A DNA stretch of 52,736 nucleotides from Methylococcaceae bacterium (GCA_947505105.1 CANNKG010000013.1:1-52736), one strand, 5' to 3'; counted from the first letter of the stretch, positions 20,054 to 29,029 are shown. The notes: a model not told the origin generated them from the letters alone. Numbers and translations: made by a program.

Positions 20054-20731
20054 ATGGTAAAAATAAACACAAAAACACTCGCCTTACTTTTAACTTTGAG
20101 CTGTGGAAGTTTTAGCGCTTTTGCGCAATTAAATGCACCTAAGTTGGATATCAATGTCACGAATGGCGATAAAGCGATTATTACGGCAAGTTTTCCGAGT
20201 GCCACAAAGGGTGATTTGTATTTTGCAGTGGATTTTGGCGGACAATATTTGTTTTTTACTGAGCAGGGCGGGATTTCAGGTAGCCCCGTACCTTTTATCG
20301 CAAATGGTAGTTTTTCCCAAGCGGTGACGGTATTAGACATGGCGGTCCCTGCAGCTTTGCAAGGAACCTATACTTTTTATCAAGTAGTTGCGAATGCAGG
20401 TTCCAATGTGTTCGATATCACCAATTGGAATGGTGGTTTAAGTCAAATAACCTTAACGGTAAGTGCGCCACCCGCTGTTGTTACCCCTGTTTCTAATGTA
20501 GCGCTTGGAAAGTCTTTATATAAAAGTTTGACGTGTTCAAGCAGTTCTTGTCATGGCATCAATCCTAAGCTTAATAAAGATAGGGTGTTGTCGGGAGATA
20601 CTGTTGTTTCCTTGCGATCAGCAATACGAAAGAATCCTACCGATATGGGTTTTTTGAGCACCACTAGCGATGCCGATTTACAGGCCATTGCTGATTATTT
20701 AAGTAGTTGTCGAACAGCCAGCAGTTGCTAG
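20054..20731 (+). CDS. Secreted beta-domain protein with C-terminal cytochrome c (CX4CH), paralogue 2
   Basis: A 225-residue relative of the preceding gene. The signal peptide ends SAFA. The N-terminal domain (about 25-140; GDLYFAVDFGGQYLFFTEQG, GTYTFYQVV, ITNWNGGLSQITL) joins almost directly to a cytochrome c domain. The heme motif is CSSSSCH (residues 161-167), again CX4CH, with the presumed Met ligand in TDMGFL and the closing helix DLQAIADYL. The Asp-rich linker of paralogue 1 is absent, so that linker is not needed for the pairing of the two domains. It probably acts in the periplasm. Partner unknown. Confidence 0.8.
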   Translation: MVKINTKTLALLLTLSCGSFSAFAQLNAPKLDINVTNGDKAIITASFPSATKGDLYFAVDFGGQYLFFTEQGGISGSPVPFIANGSFSQAVTVLDMAVPAALQGTYTFYQVVANAGSNVFDITNWNGGLSQITLTVSAPPAVVTPVSNVALGKSLYKSLTCSSSSCHGINPKLNKDRVLSGDTVVSLRSAIRKNPTDMGFLSTTSDADLQAIADYLSSCRTASSC

Positions 20732-20846
20732 CTATTTAGAAGGTTAATGAGTCGGGATATTGAAATTCGACTTTAATTTAATACATAAAGATGAGTATCG
20801 TTTGTATAATCGACATGTTTAATTTAAAGATGATTCCCAGGTTGAG

Positions 20847-21752
20847 ATGGTTATGTTGATGTTAAGAGCGTTTTTTACTTTGGTTTGTTTTTGTCTGATC
20901 GGAACATCCGCGTGGGCAGAACTGCGTGCAGATCGGACAGATGTGAATACAAGTACTGGAAAAGCTATTGTTTCGGTGGTCTTTCCTGCAGAGATCAAAG
21001 GGGATTTGTACTTGGCGTTTAACTTAAACGGACAGCTCTATTTTTATAACAATCTGGGAACGACCTCGACTAAAGTGACGCCGTTTATTCGAAATGCAAG
21101 TTTTAGTAAAACATTGCAAGTGCTGACCGTTTCGAGTGATGGGGTGCCTTCCGGTGTTTATCCACTTTATCAAGTGGTGACCATTCCTGATGGTGACCCG
21201 CTTAATTTTAGTAATTGGATTGGTGGATTGGGGGGATTAAGCACTCTAAATTTCAGAATCAATATTGTTGATAAGCCTACCGATTCAGTGGCTACGTCTG
21301 CTAGCCCTTCTCCACCTCAGGATCTAGTATCTTCATCCACTAGTGATTGTATTGTCTTAAAGATTCAGAGTCGAATCACCAAACTCATTATTGCTAGAGA
21401 TAAAATTGGTGGCGAGGATGGGAGCGATTCGGACGATGAATCCTACTCGAGTGATTGTAAAACTGTCGTTGGGACAGCGACAACACAGGATTCGAGTTCA
21501 TTGGTTGGCTCAACTACCAATGCCACCTTAGCAGCGCAACGTACTGCTCTCGGTAAAGATTTGTATCGAAAAGTTTGTGCCAGCTGTCATGGTTCTAACG
21601 CAAAAGCCGATCAAAATAATGTGATGAAAGGTCGAGATCCTCTAAAAATCCGGAGCGCTATTAGAAGTGACAAAGGTGGATTGATGGGGATTTTGAGAGA
21701 TGTCACCGACACCGATTTGCAAGTGATCGCTGAGTATTTAAAATCACTTTGA
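20847..21752 (+). CDS. Secreted beta-domain protein with C-terminal cytochrome c (CX2CH), paralogue 3
   Basis: A 301-residue third member. The signal peptide ends AWA. The N-terminal domain matches the other two (GDLYLAFNLNGQLYFYNNLG, GVYPLYQVV, NFSNWIGGLGGLSTLNF). A linker with an acidic patch (GGEDGSDSDDE) and two Cys leads to a cytochrome c with the ordinary heme motif CASCH (residues 244-248) and Met in GLMGIL. The normal heme motif here against CX4CH in its two neighbours suggests different redox or maturation properties. It is followed by the TlpA-like gene after 63 bp. Confidence 0.8.
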   Translation: MVMLMLRAFFTLVCFCLIGTSAWAELRADRTDVNTSTGKAIVSVVFPAEIKGDLYLAFNLNGQLYFYNNLGTTSTKVTPFIRNASFSKTLQVLTVSSDGVPSGVYPLYQVVTIPDGDPLNFSNWIGGLGGLSTLNFRINIVDKPTDSVATSASPSPPQDLVSSSTSDCIVLKIQSRITKLIIARDKIGGEDGSDSDDESYSSDCKTVVGTATTQDSSSLVGSTTNATLAAQRTALGKDLYRKVCASCHGSNAKADQNNVMKGRDPLKIRSAIRSDKGGLMGILRDVTDTDLQVIAEYLKSL

Positions 21753-21815
21753 TCCGACATGAGATTCCGATTTTAGTTGCACAATACGTCAGTTTTTTGA
21801 ATGGGAGAGTTTTGA

Positions 21816-22319
21816 ATGAAGTTAAAACAGTTGTCTTTGGGGCTTATGTTTCTGATGCTCATAGGGGGGGCGAGTGTTGAAGCGCTAGAGGTCGGGCAAA
21901 CCGTGCCTGCTTTTAGTTTGCCAACGTTGAAAGGTAATCAAGCCACAACTTTGCAACAATTTGCCGGCAAGGTGATTTATCTCGATTTTTGGGCTTCTTG
22001 GTGTGCACCTTGTCGCGTGTCATTTCCATTATTGAATAAATTACATCAGAAATTAAAAGCTCAGGGCTTTGAAGTGATTGCGATTAATCTGGATGAAGAT
22101 GCAAGTAAGGCGGAGCAATTCTTAAAGGACTATCCGGTCGAATTTACCGTGTTAAGAGATGCCGAAGGCGGATGGGCCGACAAGTTTGCGGTTGAATCCA
22201 TGCCGACTTCTTTCATTATTGATAAGCATGGCGTTGTTCAAAAAATCCATAGTGGTTTCAGCAGCGATGACGTAAAAGAGTTGGAAGCTAAAATTACCGA
22301 ATTATTGGCGCTTAAGTAG
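21816..22319 (+). CDS. TlpA-like periplasmic thioredoxin
   Basis: A 167-residue exported thioredoxin-fold protein of the TlpA/AhpC-TSA type. The signal peptide ends VEA, then VPAFSLPTLKG, the active site WASWCAPCR (about residues 62-70) and the cis-Pro region ESMPTSFIID. Such proteins reduce disulfides in the periplasm, often for cytochrome c or copper-site maturation, and are kept reduced by DsbD, which is encoded five genes on. Only 5 bp separate it from the DUF4266 gene, so the two are surely co-transcribed. RBS GGGAGAG precedes ATG 21816. Confidence 0.88.
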   Translation: MKLKQLSLGLMFLMLIGGASVEALEVGQTVPAFSLPTLKGNQATTLQQFAGKVIYLDFWASWCAPCRVSFPLLNKLHQKLKAQGFEVIAINLDEDASKAEQFLKDYPVEFTVLRDAEGGWADKFAVESMPTSFIIDKHGVVQKIHSGFSSDDVKELEAKITELLALK

Positions 22320-22324
22320 ACATC

Positions 22325-22546
22325 ATGATGATGAAGTTGTTGAGAATTTGCTGGATGCTCGGTTTAATGCTTGAAATAGTTGCCTGTACCGAGGTATTAC
22401 CAAGGCAGCGAGGCAATTTAGCGCTTCCTCAAATGGCGCTGACAACTGATGCTCTTGAGTTTGGTCTCAGACAACATACTTCGTTCAGTAAAGAAGCTGC
22501 CTCAGGCGGTTATGGCGGTGGCGGCGGCGGCTGCGGTTGTAATTAG
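22325..22546 (+). CDS. DUF4266 lipoprotein with Gly-rich Cys-Gly-Cys-Asn tail
   Basis: A 73-residue lipoprotein. A signal peptide and Cys at about residue 20 (EIVACTE) are followed by PRQRGNLALPQMAL and RQHTSFSKEAASGGYGGGGGGCGCN, the characteristic DUF4266 core and C-terminus. The function of the family is not known to me. The two C-terminal Cys invite a redox or metal role served by the TlpA-like protein just upstream. In many proteobacteria it travels with DUF3570 and ApbE, as here. Confidence 0.85.
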   Translation: MMMKLLRICWMLGLMLEIVACTEVLPRQRGNLALPQMALTTDALEFGLRQHTSFSKEAASGGYGGGGGGCGCN

Positions 22547-22602
22547 GCGTTCTGCGATTTATCAAGGATTATTATGCTTATTTTGAGGTACCGAGGTTGC
22601 GT

Positions 22603-23793
22603 GTGAAAAAACCTAAATCTCATGCGTTGGTCAGTCGTTTAACGTTGGCGGCACTCTCCTTGCCGGGAATGATGCAAGAGACTCAGGCTGGTCGTATTGA
22701 GGAAACCTATAACGGCGATTTTCAATATGGCCATTATTCAGAAAATAATCAACGGATGTCGGTGGATATTTTCGAAGGCGTTATTTCTACACCGATAGGT
22801 CGCTCGATGACCGCCTCCGTGAACTTGGTGCGGGATGTTATTTCCGGCGCTTCACCTAGATTCAATCAATCGGTAAAGGGACAGGTCAAGCAAATTTTAA
22901 GTGGCGCAAGTATCGTTGAACAGCGAGATGCGATTAGTTCCAATTTGACGTATTTTTTTGATACGGTCGCGGTGGGGCTTGGCGGTGGTTTTTCGCGCGA
23001 AAACGACTATACCTCACGTTACGCTAACACCAATGTCAGTCTTGATTTGAATAAAAAGCTGACCACGCTTAATTTTGGCGCCTCGGTAGCATTTGATGAA
23101 GTCGAGCCGACTCCAACCTCTTCTGGATCGATTCGGAACGATGATTGCGGTACAAAATGCAATAAAACCAGCCAGCAATATCTGCTGGGAGTTTCCCAGG
23201 TACTGGATAAAGATTCGGTGCTTCAAAGCAATATAACCTTTGGTTATCACCAGGGCTATCTTTCAGATCCTTATAAATTGGTGTATTCCAATGAAGACGG
23301 GCTTTTATTTGATACTCGCCCGCGAGAAAAATTTCAGTGGGCTTGGTTGACGCAATATGTGCGTCATTTTAAAGAACTTAATAGCGCTGCTTTGCATGCG
23401 GATTATCGATTTTATACCGATGATTGGGGGATTAATGCTCACACAGTCGAATTGAGTTGGCACCAACCGATTATGGCTGGCTGGCAGGTGATTCCTCGAT
23501 TTAGATATTATTCTCAGGATCGAGCGGATTTTTATCAGGCTGTTTTTGATAATGTCAGTCAGGTAAGTAGCTATTCCAGTGATTATCGCTTGGCGGGGTT
23601 TGGTACTATTTCGGGAGGCATCAAGTTCAGTAAGGAAATAACGCAGATCAAGACATTAAATCAGTTAAAGTTTCAAACGGGATTTGAATATTTTGATCGT
23701 AAGGCAAATTATCAATTGGGCGGAACAGGTAGTGGGAACTTCGATGACTTTAGTTATTTTTTAGTAACTGCTTCATTCAATCTAAAATTTTAA
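22603..23793 (+). CDS. DUF3570 protein, probable outer-membrane beta-barrel
   Basis: A 396-residue exported protein (signal peptide ends TQA) made of alternating amphipathic strands, ending in a terminal aromatic-containing strand (FSYFLVTASFNLKF), as in outer-membrane barrels. The DUF3570 features are RMSVDIFEGVISTPIGRSMTASVNLVRDVISGASPR near the start and LSWHQPI...RYYSQDRADFY towards the end. GTG 22603, with GAGG 6 bp upstream, is preferred over TTG 22597. It sits between DUF4266 and apbE, the usual order. A role in export or electron passage across the outer membrane is speculation. Confidence 0.82.
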   Translation: MKKPKSHALVSRLTLAALSLPGMMQETQAGRIEETYNGDFQYGHYSENNQRMSVDIFEGVISTPIGRSMTASVNLVRDVISGASPRFNQSVKGQVKQILSGASIVEQRDAISSNLTYFFDTVAVGLGGGFSRENDYTSRYANTNVSLDLNKKLTTLNFGASVAFDEVEPTPTSSGSIRNDDCGTKCNKTSQQYLLGVSQVLDKDSVLQSNITFGYHQGYLSDPYKLVYSNEDGLLFDTRPREKFQWAWLTQYVRHFKELNSAALHADYRFYTDDWGINAHTVELSWHQPIMAGWQVIPRFRYYSQDRADFYQAVFDNVSQVSSYSSDYRLAGFGTISGGIKFSKEITQIKTLNQLKFQTGFEYFDRKANYQLGGTGSGNFDDFSYFLVTASFNLKF

Positions 23794-23968
23794 AGATGTG
23801 AAATTGATACCTTGGGAATGTGGTTAAGTAATTTATGCATCTCGTATTCTTGTCCTTGTTTTTGATGGGGTAAGGCGGGTATGAAATACGTACACTAATA
23901 AGCGTTGAATTTGATGCATCTGTTGCAGGGATTCTCGTCGGATCAGCTTTTCAGTCAAGGGTGATTTT

Positions 23969-24871
23969 ATGTCGCTACAGGTTTTTTATTTCGAATTCAA
24001 AGCAATGGGCTCGCCTTGTCATTTGCAATTTTATGCGGCGTCAGTCGCACACTCCGAACAGGTTTTCGATTTAGTGACTCGACACATCGCTCTCCTGGAA
24101 AATCGATATTCTCGCTATTTGGATGATAGTTTAATCTCCGTGATTAACCGCCGTGCCGGCACAGGCGTTAAAACCTCGCTGGATCCTCAAACCTTTGCAC
24201 TGTTACAGTATGCTGATCAATGCTACCGTGAAAGTGGGCGATTATTTGATATCACTTCGGGTGTACTGCGAAAAATATGGAATTTTAAGCAAACTCGCGT
24301 ACCAAGCAAGGCCGAAATTAAAGAATTATTACCCTTGATTGGATGGCAAAAAGTGCAATGGAATTACCATTCTGTCTACTTGCCTGTTACGGGTATGGAG
24401 CTCGATTTTGGTGGCATTGTGAAAGAATATGCCGCTGATAGCGCGGCTGATTTATGTCGGCAACAAGGTATTTGTTCCGGTATCATTGAATTGGGTGGAG
24501 ATGTCTGCGTAATTGGTTCAATGCCGAATGGGCGAGGGTGGCCGGTTGCCATTCGCAATCCACGCGAGCCTGAGCAGAAACTTCTGGAATTTACGTTGCA
24601 ACGAGGTGGGTTGGCAAGTAGTGGTGATTATGAGCGTTATCAGTTAATTGATGGTGTGCGTTATAGCCATTTGTTAAACCCTAAGACGGGGTGGCCTGTG
24701 ACCGGGTTGCAGGCTGTAAGTGTGGTGGCGGGTCAGTGTATTGTCGCGGGTAGTTTGGCAACTATTGCTATGTTGAAAGCCCAATCTGGATTGAGGTGGC
24801 TGGAAAAGTTGCATGTCGATTATTTATGTTGCCAAAGTAATGGGCAGATTTTTAATAGTTTATCGGTTTAA
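23969..24871 (+). CDS. apbE: FAD:protein FMN transferase (ApbE family)
   Basis: ApbE enzymes attach FMN covalently to Thr or Ser of exported proteins. The 300 residues contain AMGSPCHLQFY, ENRYSRYLDDSLISVINR, FDITSGVLRKIWNF, LDFGGIVKEYAADSAA, GIIELGGDVCVIGSMPNGRGWPVAIR, GGLASSGDYERY and YSHLLNPKTGWPV, in the normal family order. No N-terminal signal peptide or lipobox is evident, unlike many ApbE proteins, so the location is uncertain. No obvious flavinylation target with the usual D-x-x-x-G/S-A-T motif was seen in the neighbours. The downstream dsbD starts 4 bp after the stop codon. Confidence 0.9.
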   Translation: MSLQVFYFEFKAMGSPCHLQFYAASVAHSEQVFDLVTRHIALLENRYSRYLDDSLISVINRRAGTGVKTSLDPQTFALLQYADQCYRESGRLFDITSGVLRKIWNFKQTRVPSKAEIKELLPLIGWQKVQWNYHSVYLPVTGMELDFGGIVKEYAADSAADLCRQQGICSGIIELGGDVCVIGSMPNGRGWPVAIRNPREPEQKLLEFTLQRGGLASSGDYERYQLIDGVRYSHLLNPKTGWPVTGLQAVSVVAGQCIVAGSLATIAMLKAQSGLRWLEKLHVDYLCCQSNGQIFNSLSV

Positions 24872-24875
24872 CAAC

Positions 24876-26807
24876 ATGAAAAATTTTAGTTTAATATGCC
24901 TCCTTTGTTTGATGAATATCAGCATTGCGATGGCGGCAACGCCTAAAGCCATCGTGAATGTCAATTCGTTAAATAATCAAGGGTGGCCTGCTCAGTACAA
25001 AATTACGTTGATAGTACCCAAAGATCATCATGCTTATCTGGATGATGGCGATGAACATATCTATCTACCGATCACGATTAACGCTAATTCGCAGTTGAGT
25101 GAGGTCGGGTTGGAGGTGTCAAAACTGGAAAAACCGGCAGGAATTTATGATAGCCATGTCAAGGCTAGAGTGTTGCGAGATCAAGGCGATTTTATCCTCG
25201 CCTTAAATCAGGCAGGAGAACAGGGAGCGACAATTCAAAATGTTATGTTTGATCTTAAATATCAGCTTTGCAATGAATTAACAAATGTCTGTTTTCGCCC
25301 ACAAGCGGCGCAATTCGAGTTGGCGCTTCCTCCATTGTTAAAAAGCGAGGCAACATCTTCTAAAGCCTTAGCCCCGGCTAATGCCGGATTAATGGATAGT
25401 CTGGTAGCGCTGTACAAGAATCATCAGGAAAATACTTTGTTGATTTTTGGCTTGATGTTTTTGGCCGGTTTATTATCGGTGGCAACGCCTTGTGTTTACC
25501 CTATGTTGCCGATTACCTCGATGTTTATTCTGAATCGTGCTCAGGGTAATGTAACAAAGGAACGGCAGCATGCCATGGTTTATTTGTTCGGGATGATCGG
25601 GACTTATATGGCGCTGGGTTTGCTTGCCGGTTTAACGGGAGGCGCCTTTAATGCCGTCATGCAGTCGGCTTGGGTGAATTTGGGGTTTGCGATCTTCTTT
25701 GCGTTTTTTGCGGTTTCATTATTAGGCTTCTATGAACTGGCTTTTATGCAAAATGAAGTGCATTCGCTCGATCAGCAATCGGCGCGAATTAAAGGGCTAA
25801 CGGGCACTTGGTTAATGGGTACGGTTGCTGGACTAGTTATTTCGCCGTGCGTTGGCCCCATCGTCTTTGCCCTGTTGTTACAGATTGCCGATAATATTGC
25901 GCTTAAAGCAGAATCGCTGGCATTAGTTAATCAGCATATCGGTTTTGGGGATAAATTGCTCATTTCCGCTCAAGGTAGTATTTTGATGGGCGGTTTTGGT
26001 TTGGGTGTTGGTATACCGTTTTTTCTGGTTAGCGTGGTCAAATTCAAGAAATTGCCAAAAGCCGGTTATTGGATGAATAAGATCAAATACGCGTTTGGCT
26101 TAGTGATTTTGTATTTTGCCTATACCTATCTGGCGAAAGGCTTTGGGATTTTGGGCTTGGATCCTGAGAGTATTTTAGCATTCGCCTTGGCAATAATTGT
26201 TGTATGGTTCGCAGTGGTGCAGTTTAATGTCTTGACGCCTTTGTCGGCAGAAGCTCAGCCGAATCAAAAAATGTATCATTTTTGTGGTGTGATTGCACTG
26301 ATCATCGGTGGATGGTTAATGGTTAACAGTTTAGGTAAGCTTCCGGCTTTTAGTCATATTAAAAATGCTAGCTTGGTTTCTTCGGCAACCGCTTGCGATG
26401 CAAAAGTCGCTAAATCCGATTCTTTAACGGAGCAAGAGGCCGGTATTTCCTGGTATAGAAATTTTGATGCTGCACAGCAAGCGGCCAAAGCAAGTGGCTT
26501 ACCCATTTTTATCGACTTTTATGCCAGTTGGTGCGCCAACTGTGTCGCATTTAAAGCCGAAACAGCAAATAATCAAGAGCTTAATCGAGCGCTGCGTGAG
26601 AAGGCGATTGCCGTCAAATTGATCGACCAGGAACCGGAATTTGAAAAATTTCGCAATAACCCACAACATCGCCAGCTAAAAATCGGTTTGCCTTATTTTG
26701 TAATTTTGACGTCTGATGGACAGTTTGCTTGGTCCGGAACCGATTATCAAGCGAGTCAAGCTATGATTGCTGAACTGAATCGATTAACGTCCGATACTCT
26801 AATTTAG
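24876..26807 (+). CDS. dsbD: Thiol:disulfide interchange protein DsbD
   Basis: DsbD carries electrons from cytosolic thioredoxin to periplasmic thiol proteins. The 643-residue protein has a signal peptide (ends AMA), an N-terminal periplasmic domain with its Cys pair in CNELTNVC, a multi-helix membrane core with the two Cys in SVATPCVYPMLP and VISPCVGPIVF, and a C-terminal thioredoxin domain with ASWCANCVAF. All three Cys pairs are present. ATG 24876 starts the signal peptide; an upstream ATG at 24813 would overlap apbE. It is the last gene of the redox cluster and can supply reductant to the TlpA-like protein and to heme-site maturation. Confidence 0.93.
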   Translation: MKNFSLICLLCLMNISIAMAATPKAIVNVNSLNNQGWPAQYKITLIVPKDHHAYLDDGDEHIYLPITINANSQLSEVGLEVSKLEKPAGIYDSHVKARVLRDQGDFILALNQAGEQGATIQNVMFDLKYQLCNELTNVCFRPQAAQFELALPPLLKSEATSSKALAPANAGLMDSLVALYKNHQENTLLIFGLMFLAGLLSVATPCVYPMLPITSMFILNRAQGNVTKERQHAMVYLFGMIGTYMALGLLAGLTGGAFNAVMQSAWVNLGFAIFFAFFAVSLLGFYELAFMQNEVHSLDQQSARIKGLTGTWLMGTVAGLVISPCVGPIVFALLLQIADNIALKAESLALVNQHIGFGDKLLISAQGSILMGGFGLGVGIPFFLVSVVKFKKLPKAGYWMNKIKYAFGLVILYFAYTYLAKGFGILGLDPESILAFALAIIVVWFAVVQFNVLTPLSAEAQPNQKMYHFCGVIALIIGGWLMVNSLGKLPAFSHIKNASLVSSATACDAKVAKSDSLTEQEAGISWYRNFDAAQQAAKASGLPIFIDFYASWCANCVAFKAETANNQELNRALREKAIAVKLIDQEPEFEKFRNNPQHRQLKIGLPYFVILTSDGQFAWSGTDYQASQAMIAELNRLTSDTLI

Positions 26808-26882
26808 TGGTATAGACTTCGTTTACGTTTAGATCCCTATCCCGATTAATTTCCTTGTTCCTTTGGATATATTCCGCTACTG

Positions 26883-26904
26883 ACCGATCTTTTGATTGAT
26901 CGGT
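26883..26904. repeat. Short inverted repeat after dsbD
   Basis: ACCGATC-8 nt-GATCGGT forms a 7-bp stem 75 bp after the dsbD stop codon and about 200 bp before the multicopper oxidase gene. No T-run follows. It could end the cluster transcript or be an operator. Confidence 0.35.
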
Positions 26905-27098
26905 TACTCTCCATTTGCCTAAAATTTACATAACGTTTAATTAGCTACTCGTCAATTTTTATAGTGTTGTCGCTAAAGCCAAATTACAGATTCGTGGTAT
27001 ATTACCGTTAATTAATGTAGTGGTTTTCTCCAGTCCGGATGGGGTACGAAGAGTTTGTTTTTTTCGCGCGGCAATACGTAAATATTTAAGGTAATAAT

Positions 27099-28850
27099 AT
27101 GCATAAAAAAGTTCTCACCTTTATCGGTAGTAGTTTACTATTGATGTCCCCTTTAACCAGGGCGGCTGTTGATTTGCCTGCATCAGCAAAAATTCCAATG
27201 GGGCAGGTTGAAGAAGTTTGTGTCGACTTTAATCCTGCTTCTTGGCGCGACGCCCAGGAAATCGACGGGGTAAAAATTCAGGAATCACGTTTGTGTGAGC
27301 CGGATAACCCATTCGAAGTCGCCGCGTTCGTAAAAGGCACCAATAACATCTCGATGGAAACCTTGATGAAAACTGGTTTAGCGGCTGATGCTGTGACCAT
27401 GTCTGATGATGTCGATAATGATGGTGACCCTGATCATATTATTATCAAGCTTGAAATTGCCGAACTGAATGGCCATTCTCCGGATGTTAAAGACCCGATT
27501 ACCACATACGATATCGCACCGGGAATTCAACCGACTTTTTGGGTATATACGCCAAAGACCCGCGATATGTCTACTGTCAATCTATATGATTTGCGTGCCA
27601 ATCCGTTGTTACGTTTGCCTTCTCCGACAATTCGGGTTGAGCAAAATGACGTTGTCTGGTTAGTGCTTGAAAATACCCATTATTTGCCGCACTCCATTCA
27701 TTTGCATGGCGTTGACCATCCTTATATGGATCATGGCGGTGAAGGTAACGATGGTGTTGGTCAAACCAGTAATATGGATACCATGCCCGGCGATAGCAAA
27801 ACTTATGTGATCAAGCCACGGCAGCCTGGCACGATGTATTATCACTGTCATGTCCAGCCACATGTTCACATTCCAATGGGTTTGCAGGCGATGTTCATTG
27901 TCGAGGAAAATCGTCCGAACAACTGGCCGCAAACCTTGAACGTTGGGGCGGGTCAAGTACGCCATCCATCAGCAGCGGTACTTGAGAAATACGCCAGAGA
28001 ATATGACATGCATTATCAGTCAGCAGATAAAGAATTGCATGAAAATGTCGCCAGATCGGCGAATGATCCACGGCTTTTAGCGAAGCATTTGAATATGGAT
28101 TATGACATCACGGATGCGACTGATGATTATTACATGTTGAATGGTAAGTCATTCCCTTATACCTTAAGAGAATCGCTGATTCATATGGATAAGGAAGAAA
28201 AAGTTAAGTTGCGCGTTCTGAATGGACATACCGATATGTTTGCGATGCATATTCATGGACATAAACCAACGGTCACCCATTACGATGGGGTGGATAATGG
28301 CCCTGGATCTTATATTCAGCGCGACGTGCATGGTTTAACACCTGCTCAGCGTTTGGATTTGGAACTAAGTGGACAGGATGATGGTCTACATAGCTTCGGA
28401 GAGGGTATCTGGATGTTTCACGATCACGTTGAAAAATCCTTTACTACGAACGGTTTGGGTGAGGGTGGTGATATCAGCTTAGTCGTTTATAAAAACTATG
28501 TCGATGAACGTGGAATTCCTAAAGCCCACGGAATGAGTCTGGCGCCCTACTTTACCAAAGAATTTTGGCAAAAGAATTACCCGCTTTGGCAGGATTACGA
28601 CACTTGGCGTAGTTTAGGCTTACCTGAACTTAAAGGTGATCCTAAAGCAAAATCGGTAACCAAAACTCAGGCAACTGCAGTTGCGGTAAAGACGCCGGTT
28701 GCACCTGCTGCTGCGAATAATACTCAAAGTTCGGGTGGCTTGGGGCAACTCGTGTATGGGTTGATTTTTGGTGTTGCCGGTTATTTCTTGTTTGGCAAGT
28801 TATACACGATTTATCAGGCACGTCGTAAAACTCCGGATCAAGTGGCATAA
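27099..28850 (+). CDS. Periplasmic multicopper oxidase with C-terminal membrane anchor
   Basis: The 583-residue protein has a signal peptide (ends TRA). Copper motifs are HSIHLHG (about 197), YYHCHVQPHVHIPMG (about 247, a type 1 site with Cys, His and Met), MFAMHIHGHKP (about 382) and WMFHDHVEK (about 438). The type 1 ligands fall in the first cupredoxin domain, as in some two-domain oxidases and copper nitrite reductases. After a Pro/Ala-rich linker a single hydrophobic helix (LVYGLIFGVAGYFLF) and a basic tail anchor the protein in the membrane. A DNDGDPDH segment may bind Ca2+. The substrate is unknown. It stands alone 291 bp after dsbD. Confidence 0.85.
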   Translation: MHKKVLTFIGSSLLLMSPLTRAAVDLPASAKIPMGQVEEVCVDFNPASWRDAQEIDGVKIQESRLCEPDNPFEVAAFVKGTNNISMETLMKTGLAADAVTMSDDVDNDGDPDHIIIKLEIAELNGHSPDVKDPITTYDIAPGIQPTFWVYTPKTRDMSTVNLYDLRANPLLRLPSPTIRVEQNDVVWLVLENTHYLPHSIHLHGVDHPYMDHGGEGNDGVGQTSNMDTMPGDSKTYVIKPRQPGTMYYHCHVQPHVHIPMGLQAMFIVEENRPNNWPQTLNVGAGQVRHPSAAVLEKYAREYDMHYQSADKELHENVARSANDPRLLAKHLNMDYDITDATDDYYMLNGKSFPYTLRESLIHMDKEEKVKLRVLNGHTDMFAMHIHGHKPTVTHYDGVDNGPGSYIQRDVHGLTPAQRLDLELSGQDDGLHSFGEGIWMFHDHVEKSFTTNGLGEGGDISLVVYKNYVDERGIPKAHGMSLAPYFTKEFWQKNYPLWQDYDTWRSLGLPELKGDPKAKSVTKTQATAVAVKTPVAPAAANNTQSSGGLGQLVYGLIFGVAGYFLFGKLYTIYQARRKTPDQVA

Positions 28851-29029
28851 CGGTCACTGGTACTTTTGTTTAAGTTGGACCTGTATTTAAAGTTCATTAA
28901 GCTGTTGGCGGCTAGTTTTATTGAGGCGTGCAATGCTGTTGAGAGATATAGGTTCTATTTGGACAAAATTTATAATAAATTGAGTGTTTAGGCGCTCTAC
29001 TAACAACTATCCAAGATGGGGATTTATAG

